Shown here: in pieces, positions 7,884-15,098 of the stretch
Layout: each line of letters starts with the position of its first letter
Position numbering within the stretch: position 1 is the stretch's first letter
From: CAYHVK01 sp964360255
GTDB lineage: Bacteria > Bdellovibrionota > Bdellovibrionia > Bdellovibrionales > UBA1609
Direction of reading: 5' to 3'
Assembly: GCA_964360255.1 (NCBI GenBank)
Contig: CAYHVK010000018.1
Location: forward strand, 1-64,000
Length of the DNA stretch: 64,000 bases
Notes under the pieces: model-generated
What the model saw: the letters and a program-made list of their open reading frames with translations, nothing else
Database searches by the model: none
Told to the model about the DNA's origin: nothing
Program-made: the position numbers and the translations under genes

Positions 7884-8087
7884 GTGATTTTAGGACGAAT
7901 TAAGTGCTATTTCGAAGCGCGGGGATACGGTTTTATTGAAGACAACGATGGTCGAGAGGTTTATTTTCACCTCTCTGTGGTTGAGGGATCACAATCGGAC
8001 ACAATCCGAGATGGCGCCAGCGTCTATTTTGATGTAATTAGTACGGGTATAGGATTAGAAGCCTTTCACGTTAGAGTCATGGGATAA
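7884..8087 (+). CDS. Cold-shock-domain protein
   Basis: This is a 67-residue protein that is almost entirely one cold-shock domain, a single-stranded RNA/DNA-binding beta-barrel. RNP1 is seen as ARGYGFIED and RNP2 as VYFHLS, preceded by the GRIKCYF strand (canonical G-x-V-K-W-F, here with Cys-Tyr). Start choice: GGAGG at 7871-7875 is 8 nt from GTG 7884, whereas ATG 7869 overlaps the SD itself. The domain therefore begins almost at the N-terminus, as in CspA. The next gene, an HTH protein 38 nt downstream, has its start buried in a hairpin, a possible target for an RNA chaperone. Confidence 0.85.
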   Translation: MILGRIKCYFEARGYGFIEDNDGREVYFHLSVVEGSQSDTIRDGASVYFDVISTGIGLEAFHVRVMG

Positions 8088-8096
8088 ATTTATTTT

Positions 8097-8127
8097 ATTC
8101 GCGGCTCTTTCATTAGGAGTCGCGAAT
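8097..8127 (+). promoter_or_regulatory. Hairpin sequestering the SD and start codon of the HTH gene
   Basis: An 11-bp stem (ATTCGCGGCTC at 8097-8107 with GAGTCGCGAAT at 8117-8127, one G-U wobble) encloses a 9-nt loop. The SD AGGAG (8115-8119) is partly in the loop and partly in the 3' arm, and the first two bases of the ATG (8126-8128) are at the foot of the stem. If formed in mRNA it should block initiation. It could also serve as a weak terminator for the cold-shock gene, but no U-tract follows. Confidence 0.6.
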
Positions 8128-8401
8128 GAATTGGTCTGCAGAAAAAATCACAGAATTACGTTTATGCTTAGGCTGGTCTGTGGCCGATTTTTCTCGTCGT
8201 TTCGGCGCGACAAGTGCCACCATTCAAAGCTGGGAAGCGGGTCAATCTTTGCCCACAGCAGATGATTTAAGACAACTCGATTTTCTTTCATTTCACCTGA
8301 CAAGTTACAGCGATGTTATTGAGGCTCAGCCAAAAGCTGACGCGGTTATATTGAATAACAATTATGAACAAGTTCATCGTGAATTAACTCGTAAAGAGTA
8401 G
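8126..8401 (+). CDS. Small XRE-like helix-turn-helix protein
   Basis: This is a 91-residue protein with an N-terminal XRE/Cro-type HTH: ITELRLCLGWSVADFSRRFGATSATIQSWEAGQSLPT, where SVADFSRRFG is the first helix pair and SATIQSWEAGQ the recognition helix. The remaining ~45 residues are polar and not recognised. It probably binds DNA as a dimer; targets are unknown. SD AGGAG lies 6 nt before ATG 8126, but both are folded into a stem-loop, suggesting translational control. The gene sits between the cold-shock gene and polA, ending 15 nt before polA. Confidence 0.83.
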   Translation: MNWSAEKITELRLCLGWSVADFSRRFGATSATIQSWEAGQSLPTADDLRQLDFLSFHLTSYSDVIEAQPKADAVILNNNYEQVHRELTRKE

Positions 8402-8416
8402 TAATAATTCAAAATT

Positions 8417-11134
8417 ATGAAAAAGCTTTATCTCATTGATGTTAGCAACATGTTCTTTCGCGCGTTCTACGCCATTCCTCGATTAACAAACTCGAAGGGA
8501 ATGCCCACCAACGCACTCTATGGTTTTATCGGAATGACGATAAAACTACTGCGCGAAAATAAGCCCGATTACATTGCTTACTGCTTAGATCAAAAGGGCC
8601 CCTCATTTCGTGATGAGCTTTACAGTGAATACAAAGCCAATCGCATAGAGCTACCAGAAGATTTGGCGCCGCAATTTGATTTTCTCAATCAAGTTATCGA
8701 TGTCTTAGGGATTCCAGTTTTAGAAATGAAAAGATTCGAGGCGGATGATGTCATCGGCACTTTGGCCACTCAAGCAGCGGCTAAGGGCATCGATGCGGTT
8801 ATTGTGAGTGGCGATAAAGATTTCGCTCAGCTCGTTGGCGATCATGTTTGTCTTTACGATACGATGAAGAATGTAAAGTATGACCGCGCTGGCGTTATTG
8901 GCAAGTGGGGCATTCCACCTGAGCAGATGATTGATTATCTCTCAATTGTAGGTGATTCGAGCGACAACATACCTGGCATTAAAGGTGTCGGACCTGTAGG
9001 AGCCGTCAAGCTCCTCAATGAGTATAAATCTCTTGAAGGTATCTATAAAAATCTAGAAGAGATTAAGAGTGTGAGCTTAAAAGCAAAAATTCTTGATAGC
9101 CGCGAGCAGGCTCATTTGGCCAAAAAACTGGTGACCATTGTGACCGATGTTCCGCTTAAAGTTGAAATTGAAAACCTAAAGCAAAAGCCGCTTGATCGTG
9201 ATGCCATCGATAAACTTTTTACTGAACTTGATTTCACGGCATTGATTAGAAAAGTTTTTGATGCGGCCGCCGTGCAAGCTGAGCCGGCGGGTCAACCAGC
9301 TTCGGCACCACCAGCAGCCATTATTCGTCCTGCTGATGATGATCGCCCCTTAATTCGCTCTATTCCGCGCTCTGAGAAGCCAGCTGCATCTGCAGCTGTA
9401 GGCACCGGCACAGGTGTGCCGGCTCCAGATGATGAGATGCCTTCAATGAGTTCAGCCGCGTCGGCAGCGATTTTGCCCCCGGCACCAGTTGAAATTGCCT
9501 ATCCTGTTGTCGCCATTGATTTGGCCGAGCTGGATAAGATATTTCCAAATGGTTCAACCATTTGGGCCGCCGTGACAGATAAAGGATTTTGTTTCGCAGA
9601 TGGCAAAACGATTTATCAAGTCAATGCTCGAATCGATGAGATTGGTCCCTTATTGTCAGAGAAAAAGCTGAAATGGAATGGTTTCGATGTAAAAAAAATC
9701 TGGAAGTATCTCGGCATCAGTACATCTGTTTGTGATTGGGATACTATGCTCGCGGCTTATGTTCTCCGCCCAAAGCCAGTTGAAGCTTTCTCGGATGTTT
9801 ATAAGATTCTCTACCACACTGAATTACCTGATTTATTAAGTCCTGAAGAAGCTTTAAGCTTAGAAATGCAAGCGCAAGCTGAATTGCAAAAACGGCTCAT
9901 TGAAAATAGTGGCGAAAGCGTCTATCGCGAGATGGAGTTGCCAGTGGTTTCAATTCTTCATGATATGGAGCAAGCGGGAATTCTTATCGATAAAAAAGAA
10001 TTGGCCCGGCAGAGTAAAACTCTCGAAACTGACATCCTTGCTTTAGAAAAGAAGATTCACGAATTGGCTGGTGGCCCATTTAATATTGCGAGCCCGAAAC
10101 AGTTGGGCGCTATTCTTTTCGAGAAACTTGAAATACCTGCCGTTAAGAAAACAAAGACGGGTTATTCAACTGACAGTGATGTGCTTTCGAAGCTTTCAGA
10201 AAAATATCCTATTGCCGCTTTAATTATTGAATATAGAGAGCTCAGCAAGCTTAAATCGACATATGTAGATTCGTTGCCAACACTTGTAGATCCTAAAGAT
10301 GAACGCATTCATACAACTTTTCAGCAGGCTTTAACGGCGACAGGTCGTCTCTCGAGTATCAATCCGAATTTACAGAATATTCCTATTCGTACTGATCGTG
10401 GCCGTATGATTCGAAAAGCTTTTATCGCTAAGAAAGATCATGTTTTGCTGGCGGCTGATTACAGTCAGATTGAACTTCGCGTACTGGCCGAAATTACGAA
10501 AGATCCTGGTCTTATTGAGGCCTTCCGAAAAGGTCACGATGTTCATGCGGCAACAGCGGCGGAAGTTTTTGAAGTGCCTCTTGCTGAAGTGACAAGCGAT
10601 CAAAGACGTATGGCTAAGGCTGTGAATTTCGGAATCGCCTATGGCCAAGGTGTATTTGGTTTAGCTGAGGCGCTTGGTATTCCGCGCGCTGAAGCGAAAA
10701 CTATTATCGATAATTATTTTATTAAGTTTCCTAATATTCAAAACTATATGAGCCAAACTATCGAGCAAGCCAAAGAGCAGTTTTATGTTGAAACTCTGTT
10801 TGGTCGTCGGCGCTATCTCGACGAACTACGATCAAATGTGCAAATGATTCGTAAGTTTGGTGAGCGCGCGGCGATTAATGCTCCGATGCAAGGCACGGCT
10901 AGCGACATTGTTAAGAAGGCTATGATTGCTGTTTATCGAGCCATTCAGGCAGGAGAAATTAAAGCGCAGATGGTTTTGCAAGTACACGATGAATTATTAT
11001 TTGAGTGCCATAAAGATCAAGCTGAAGCACAGTCCGCCATTATTAAATCGGTTATGGAGAATGTAGTTCAGTTAAAAGTCCCTATGATAGTTAACGTGGC
11101 GTGGGGTACCGACTGGGAGTCGGCTCATAGTTAG
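8417..11134 (+). CDS. polA: DNA polymerase I with degenerate 3'-5' exonuclease domain
   Basis: This 905-residue family A polymerase fills gaps and removes RNA primers. The 5'-3' exonuclease/FEN domain (~1-290) shows IDVSNMFFRAFYA, EADDVIGTLA, SGDKDFAQL and the helix-hairpin-helix region GDSSDNIPGIKGVGP. A Pro/Ala-rich linker (~293-360) follows. The central domain (~365-525) aligns with the proofreading fold but lacks the D-x-E motif where expected (VVAIDLAEL) and the late Asp block, keeping only a KWNGFD-like element, so proofreading is probably absent. The polymerase core has motif A DYSQIELRVLAE, motif B RRMAKAVNFGIAYGQG (Phe at the sugar-selecting site) and motif C QVHDELLFE. Confidence 0.96.
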   Translation: MKKLYLIDVSNMFFRAFYAIPRLTNSKGMPTNALYGFIGMTIKLLRENKPDYIAYCLDQKGPSFRDELYSEYKANRIELPEDLAPQFDFLNQVIDVLGIPVLEMKRFEADDVIGTLATQAAAKGIDAVIVSGDKDFAQLVGDHVCLYDTMKNVKYDRAGVIGKWGIPPEQMIDYLSIVGDSSDNIPGIKGVGPVGAVKLLNEYKSLEGIYKNLEEIKSVSLKAKILDSREQAHLAKKLVTIVTDVPLKVEIENLKQKPLDRDAIDKLFTELDFTALIRKVFDAAAVQAEPAGQPASAPPAAIIRPADDDRPLIRSIPRSEKPAASAAVGTGTGVPAPDDEMPSMSSAASAAILPPAPVEIAYPVVAIDLAELDKIFPNGSTIWAAVTDKGFCFADGKTIYQVNARIDEIGPLLSEKKLKWNGFDVKKIWKYLGISTSVCDWDTMLAAYVLRPKPVEAFSDVYKILYHTELPDLLSPEEALSLEMQAQAELQKRLIENSGESVYREMELPVVSILHDMEQAGILIDKKELARQSKTLETDILALEKKIHELAGGPFNIASPKQLGAILFEKLEIPAVKKTKTGYSTDSDVLSKLSEKYPIAALIIEYRELSKLKSTYVDSLPTLVDPKDERIHTTFQQALTATGRLSSINPNLQNIPIRTDRGRMIRKAFIAKKDHVLLAADYSQIELRVLAEITKDPGLIEAFRKGHDVHAATAAEVFEVPLAEVTSDQRRMAKAVNFGIAYGQGVFGLAEALGIPRAEAKTIIDNYFIKFPNIQNYMSQTIEQAKEQFYVETLFGRRRYLDELRSNVQMIRKFGERAAINAPMQGTASDIVKKAMIAVYRAIQAGEIKAQMVLQVHDELLFECHKDQAEAQSAIIKSVMENVVQLKVPMIVNVAWGTDWESAHS

Positions 11135-11222
11135 GTTGTCGTCCAATAATGAGTTCTGTTGCAACGCGTGTCCTTTTATGGCAACAATTAAACGATTCTA
11201 ATTTTTGCCATAGGGGATAACC

Positions 11223-11468
11223 ATGTCTGAAGATTTAAAAGCCCAAATTGAAAAACTTAAAGCTGAAAATGAAGCCCTCAAGCGCACTAAGCCTGAGCGT
11301 GGAACCTTATCAATGAAAGTCAGTGAAAAAGGCGCTCTTTCTATTTATGGAATGGGTCGCTTTCCGGTGACTCTTTATAAAGAGCAGTGGCTTAAGCTTC
11401 TTGGTATTGCTGATGAGATTAAGCAGTTCATCGAAGCGAACGATGGCCGTTTAAAAACAAAAGAATAG
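11223..11468 (+). CDS. Small conserved-looking protein with N-terminal coiled coil
   Basis: This is an 81-residue cytoplasmic protein. It opens with a Lys/Glu helix (DLKAQIEKLKAENEALK), then a compact beta-like block GTLSMKVSEKGALSIYGMGRFPVTLYKEQW, and a C-terminal helix. The G-A-L-S-x-Y-G-x-G-R-F-P-V-T-L-Y run looks like a conserved small-protein family rather than random sequence, but I cannot name a function. A good SD (AGGGGAT) precedes ATG 11223. It stands alone, about 90 bp after polA. Confidence 0.75.
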   Translation: MSEDLKAQIEKLKAENEALKRTKPERGTLSMKVSEKGALSIYGMGRFPVTLYKEQWLKLLGIADEIKQFIEANDGRLKTKE

Positions 11469-11540
11469 TGTCCGATGTCTCGGATTATTTGGCCGGGTCA
11501 TGTCCGGCTCGGTCACTTATATCAATTTTAATGGGGGCCT

Positions 11541-11987
11541 ATGTCAGCACCAGTTTTGCTATCTGATTATAAAATGAAGAAACAAGCTCTTGAGGCAAAA
11601 AAAGAATCTGAAGCTCCGGTGACATTAGGTTTTATGCGCGAATTTCGCGCTGAAATCCTAAGTCGATTTTCTGAAGTGGATGCAAAGTTCAAACAGGTAG
11701 ATGCTCGCATTGATGGCGTAGAAGCGCGTTTAGACGCTCGAATTGATGCTGTGGATGCACGTTTTGATGCCATGGATGCGCGGTTCGATGCGATGGATGC
11801 ACGGTTTGACGATACGAATGCAAAAATCGAACAGGCTATAGCTGAAATGAAAACTATGAACCATCAGACAAAGCTTTTAGCTGAAGAGCAGAATCTTCGT
11901 AACAGGCAGGCCTACGATGGTTATGCGATTGCCTACGGTGCTATTCAGGATCTAAAAGGCCGTATTAAGCCTGAATGTCTTGAGTAG
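11541..11987 (+). CDS. Heptad-repeat coiled-coil protein (DARFDAM repeats)
   Basis: This is a 148-residue soluble protein. Residues ~35-105 are a long coiled coil built from 7-residue units (VDAKFKQ, VDARIDG, VEARLDA, then VDARFDA, MDARFDA, MDARFDD). The last three units are encoded by near-identical 21-bp tandem repeats. The C-terminus is helical (MNHQTKLLAEEQNLRNRQAYDG). Such proteins often form trimeric or parallel coiled coils; no domain indicates function. SD GGGGG precedes ATG 11541. The repeat count could vary between strains by slippage. Confidence 0.75.
   Translation: MSAPVLLSDYKMKKQALEAKKESEAPVTLGFMREFRAEILSRFSEVDAKFKQVDARIDGVEARLDARIDAVDARFDAMDARFDAMDARFDDTNAKIEQAIAEMKTMNHQTKLLAEEQNLRNRQAYDGYAIAYGAIQDLKGRIKPECLE
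11751..11813 (+). repeat. Three 21-bp tandem coding repeats
   Basis: Units at 11751-11771, 11772-11792 and 11793-11813 each encode a (V/M)DARFDA-type heptad, with only a few differences among them. They lie in frame inside the coiled-coil gene, so unit gain or loss would keep the frame. More diverged heptads upstream suggest older duplications. Confidence 0.85.
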
Positions 11988-12099
11988 GGCTTCGATAAAC
12001 CACGAAGGCTTCCAAAGCTGATCACGGGCTTGCTGCAGCTTCAAAATGCAGTATAGAAGTATTTGGCTTTGTGTTTAAAATCATTGGGTTTTGAAGCCG

Positions 12100-12963
12100 C
12101 TATACCCATTTTACTTTAAGAATTTCCTTAAACATGGGTACATCCTTAAAAGCTGTTCGTAGCAAAATATGAAAATCAATATTTTTACAGATGCTATTGG
12201 GAATCTCTTCAGACACAACCTCATCATTTGTATCTACGTAATTGGGAAGAATTGCATATCCTTTTTCTGACTCCACGAGCTTTCTCAAAATTGTCCAAGA
12301 GTCAGCAGTAAAGCGGATATTAATTTCTGAAAGATCGAGTGCCTTTGCTTTACAAAGATCGACAAGCAGATGTCCATCATCACCATAAGAAAGAGCCGGA
12401 GTTTTCGCTAAAAAATCTCTATTCTCCAAAAGACTCCCTTTTCTCAATTTAGGGAGTAATTTCTTATGCACGACAAGACGAACATTACTTTTAAAGGCTT
12501 TCTTTGAAAGTAACTGGAGAGAGTTAGGAATTATCGCAGAGAATCCGATGTCAATAATGCCTGACAGAACTGAGGGCGCGACTTCAGGGCCGGTTAAAGG
12601 AATAAATCGATAGCGCGATGTGGAAGGCAAGCTGCTAGCCACGAAAGAGAAAACCTCAGGCCTGCAACCGATACGCAGCGGAATTGCCTCATTTTGTGAA
12701 TAAAGGCGCTCAATGTCTTTAAGCGAAATTTCAAGCTCAGACAGCCGAGTTCTGGCAATTTCAGTAAGTGCTCGGCCAAACGGAGTAAAGACCTTCTTCT
12801 TGCCTTCCAAAACCAACAAAGGCGTCTTGTAGTGACTCTCTAATATTGCCAGCCTATTTGTTACAGAAGCTTGCGACATACCCATTGCTTGAGCGGCGTT
12901 CCGAAAGCTCCCCTCTTGTTCTAAGGCGATTAATACTTTTAGATTTTCTATATTTATTTCCAT
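12100..12963 (-). CDS. LysR-family transcriptional regulator
   Basis: This is a 287-residue LysR-type regulator. The N-terminal winged HTH (~1-60) reads ENLKVLIALEQEGSFRNAAQAMGMSQASVTNRLAILE, followed by the linker helix and a periplasmic-binding-protein-like effector domain (~90-287, with LRIGCRPEVF at its start and SEKGYAILPNYV near the end). The effector is unknown. It is transcribed divergently from a secreted protein and an acid phosphatase, the usual LysR arrangement for regulating an adjacent operon. Twin TGATCA sites abut its start codon, so it may autorepress. No SD is visible, fitting weak or leaderless translation. Confidence 0.93.
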   Translation of the reverse strand: MEINIENLKVLIALEQEGSFRNAAQAMGMSQASVTNRLAILESHYKTPLLVLEGKKKVFTPFGRALTEIARTRLSELEISLKDIERLYSQNEAIPLRIGCRPEVFSFVASSLPSTSRYRFIPLTGPEVAPSVLSGIIDIGFSAIIPNSLQLLSKKAFKSNVRLVVHKKLLPKLRKGSLLENRDFLAKTPALSYGDDGHLLVDLCKAKALDLSEINIRFTADSWTILRKLVESEKGYAILPNYVDTNDEVVSEEIPNSICKNIDFHILLRTAFKDVPMFKEILKVKWV

Positions 12964-12981
12964 TGATCAGTTTATTGATCA
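12964..12981. promoter_or_regulatory. Candidate LysR operator (paired TGATCA sites)
   Basis: Two TGATCA palindromes, 12964-12969 and 12976-12981, are separated by 6 bp and together form an imperfect dyad of about the length expected for LysR sites. They touch the regulator's start codon in a 98-bp divergent intergenic region that is otherwise very AT-rich and holds the promoters for both directions. Binding is inferred from position and symmetry only. Confidence 0.45.
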
Positions 12982-13061
12982 TACTAATCATTATTATTCA
13001 ATATATTTATCATAAATAATCAATTACACAGTCTCCAATAAACCATTTGTAAAGGACTTAT

Positions 13062-13541
13062 ATGAAACTAATTTTATTAACGGCTCTTTTTTTTACTGCG
13101 CTCCCAACGTTCGCAAAAAATAAATATGAACGGGAAGCCATCATTAGTGCTCACGAAGCGATTCAAATGATTGAGGCAGCCTTGGTCCATCAACTCAATG
13201 TCGGCGAAGCAATAAAAAACCCTTGCGGTGTTTCATATGGATATTCGGCACCCCGAAAAGGCGAATCAACTACCTATCAAGTTTTATTAAAAAATCAGGG
13301 GCTTAATACGCAATACTTTACCTTTCCGGTAAACCCATCAGCAAAAATTCAACTTGTACAAACGGACTTCAGAACGTGGACGATGACTATTTCAAAATCT
13401 ATGGAATCCGAAGATCCTGAAACCGGAGCAAGCCGTGGACAAGTTCCGTACGATGTTGTTTTAGTCGTTGATAATCGTTATCCAAATGGTACGGATGTCC
13501 ATCTGACGGAGTTTATGACGTTGGATTGCCACATTGATTAA
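13062..13541 (+). CDS. Secreted protein of unknown function
   Basis: This is a 159-residue protein with a Sec signal peptide (MKLILLTALFFTALPTFA, cleaved before KN). The mature part has two Cys (NPCGVSYGY and TLDCHID) that could form one disulfide, and beta-strand-like stretches (STTYQVLLKN, PYDVVLVVDN). I recognise no domain. SD AAAGGA is 6 nt before the ATG. The next gene, an acid phosphatase, starts 11 nt after its stop, so the two probably form an operon controlled by the divergent LysR regulator. Confidence 0.78.
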   Translation: MKLILLTALFFTALPTFAKNKYEREAIISAHEAIQMIEAALVHQLNVGEAIKNPCGVSYGYSAPRKGESTTYQVLLKNQGLNTQYFTFPVNPSAKIQLVQTDFRTWTMTISKSMESEDPETGASRGQVPYDVVLVVDNRYPNGTDVHLTEFMTLDCHID

Positions 13542-13551
13542 GGATTTTACT

Positions 13552-14253
13552 ATGATGTCAAATGCGCTGTTGAAAGTATTTTTTCTATCGCTTGTTTTGG
13601 GCTCGCCTATAGCTTCAGGGGCCGCCGATACAGTTATTCATCCACAACCGAAGCAACCAATATTTTTACAAACTAATCGGTATCCAGCATTTAAAGCCAA
13701 GCTGTCAAAGCCTCCACAGTCTAACTCTAAGGAACAAATTGCTGATGAAAAAACTCTTTTAGAAATTCAAACGATTCGGACCAACGACCAATGCACTCGT
13801 GCAACATCTGAGGTGATGGTATCGGTAAAAAGCTTTTTTGGAGCCCCTTATGGGACTCTATCTGACAAAGACGTGCAAAAACTCCAAACGATTTTTGAAC
13901 AGGTAAGAAATGATGCCGATTACTTCATTCAATTGCTGAAAAAAGATTTTCCAAGAAGGAGACCGTTCTTGTATATCGCCGGGATTAATCCCTGCGTACC
14001 TAAAGAAATAACAGGGGCCTATCCGAGTGGACATGCGACCCTTGCGAAACTTTATGCATTGATTTTACGAGATTTATATCCGGAGCGTTCAGAAGAGTTC
14101 TCAAAACGGGCGCAGATAATAGCAGAAGATAGAGTTCTCTCAGGCATGCATCATCCGTCAGATATAAAAGCAGGGGGCGAGCTTGGGCGATTGCTATATG
14201 AAGATCTGAAAAGGTCTGAACAGTTTAAGACGGAAATGTCTAAACTACGATAG
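13552..14253 (+). CDS. Secreted class A-type nonspecific acid phosphatase (PAP2 superfamily)
   Basis: The predicted enzyme is a periplasmic vanadium-haloperoxidase-fold phosphatase that dephosphorylates organic phosphomonoesters. The three-part motif is present: K-D-F-P-R-R-R-P-F (K-x6-R-P type), YPSGHAT, and EDRVLSGMHHPSD with the catalytic His and Asp. A signal peptide covers about the first 24 residues. I used ATG 13552 because AAGGA at 13540-13544 is correctly spaced; an upstream TTG frame overlaps the previous gene. Two Cys (NDQCTR and NPCVP) may pair. Likely role is phosphate scavenging, perhaps from prey or environmental nucleotides, possibly under LysR control. Confidence 0.92.
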   Translation: MMSNALLKVFFLSLVLGSPIASGAADTVIHPQPKQPIFLQTNRYPAFKAKLSKPPQSNSKEQIADEKTLLEIQTIRTNDQCTRATSEVMVSVKSFFGAPYGTLSDKDVQKLQTIFEQVRNDADYFIQLLKKDFPRRRPFLYIAGINPCVPKEITGAYPSGHATLAKLYALILRDLYPERSEEFSKRAQIIAEDRVLSGMHHPSDIKAGGELGRLLYEDLKRSEQFKTEMSKLR

Positions 14254-14373
14254 GCCAAAAGCCCTAGAAAAGTTACGAATTCACTATCTGTATTTCTTGG
14301 GTAATTAATCGCCCATCAGCTAGCTGTCCATAAAAACCAGCTTTAATGTACACTTAGATCTATATGATCTGCT

Positions 14374-14397
14374 AGTAGAGCGCGGTCGCGCTCTACT
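14374..14397. terminator. Terminator-like hairpin between convergent genes
   Basis: An 11-bp perfect inverted repeat (AGTAGAGCGCG/CGCGCTCTACT) reaches the stop codon of the minus-strand lipoprotein gene. The inner pairs must open to make a loop. It sits between the convergent acid phosphatase and lipoprotein genes with no obvious U-tract. Confidence 0.6.
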
Positions 14398-15043
14398 ACT
14401 CCGTCTCCCAGCCTACAACTCGGCCTGCCTCGAAGTAAATCAAGCGGCGCTCTTGTTTGTAGCCTTGATCTGTAGAGACCTGTTTATTGTAAACCCAGCG
14501 TTCGTTTCCGTAGACGGGGTTACCGGCAAACTCTTCCATATCTGGGTTACCCCAGCTTTGAATCACTGCATTTCGGCTCATTCCGCGGGCGATATCATTA
14601 TTTTCAATAAGCTTTTGAGTGCTCGTATCGAACTCTGTCTCTTCGGTTTTTAAACCTTGATTTTGCGCCCAGCGCTGACGGGCTTCTCGTGTCGGCAACT
14701 GTAAAAATTGAATGCGTTCATAATCGTTTTTAAAGAAAGGTTTAAAGCTGTAGTACTGCTTTTTTTCTGCTTCGTACTCCAGGTTTTGCTCAAGGCGGTG
14801 AAGTTGAATGCGGGCCCGCACCGCAGAAGCTTCGGTTTCACTCAGTGTTTGAGCTTGGGCAAGTCCCAATTCAGAACGAGCTTCACGTGATTTCTCGCGA
14901 TTTCGAGCCGTATAAAAATCATCAACGGATTTCATTGAAGACTCTGCATCTGAGTAGGCATAACCACTTTGTGCGCTTCTATCGAGTGTTGAGCAGGCCG
15001 AAAGTCCTGCAGCTAATATGACTAGAAATATCACTCTGTCCAT
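14396..15043 (-). CDS. Lipoprotein with BamE/SmpA-like C-terminal domain
   Basis: This is a 215-residue lipoprotein. ATG 15043 is preceded by a strong SD (AAGAGGTGA) and gives MDRVIFLVILAAGLSAC, a perfect LSAC lipobox; the much longer open frame upstream is antisense to the divergent gene. Residues ~25-120 are charged and helical. The C-terminal part (IARGMSRNAVIQSWGNPDMEEFAG, then ERWVYNKQ and LIYFEAGRVVGWETE) matches the helix-helix-beta layout of SmpA/OmlA/BamE proteins, which aid outer-membrane protein assembly or bind envelope partners. Whether it is a true Bam subunit is unclear, given the long N-terminal extension. Confidence 0.82.
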   Translation of the reverse strand: MDRVIFLVILAAGLSACSTLDRSAQSGYAYSDAESSMKSVDDFYTARNREKSREARSELGLAQAQTLSETEASAVRARIQLHRLEQNLEYEAEKKQYYSFKPFFKNDYERIQFLQLPTREARQRWAQNQGLKTEETEFDTSTQKLIENNDIARGMSRNAVIQSWGNPDMEEFAGNPVYGNERWVYNKQVSTDQGYKQERRLIYFEAGRVVGWETE

Positions 15044-15098
15044 GAGTTCACCTCTTATATACTTGATGTATCGGAATAAGACGGCAAAACTTAATAGT

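Noticed and set aside
11472..11508. Small hairpins CCGA/TCGG and GCCGG/CCGGC after the 81-residue protein gene
   Set aside because: Stems of 4-5 bp without a U-tract are too weak to call a terminator.
11700..11815. Short regular repeats that could suggest a CRISPR array
   Set aside because: The units are contiguous, in frame and encode coiled-coil heptads; there are no unique spacers.
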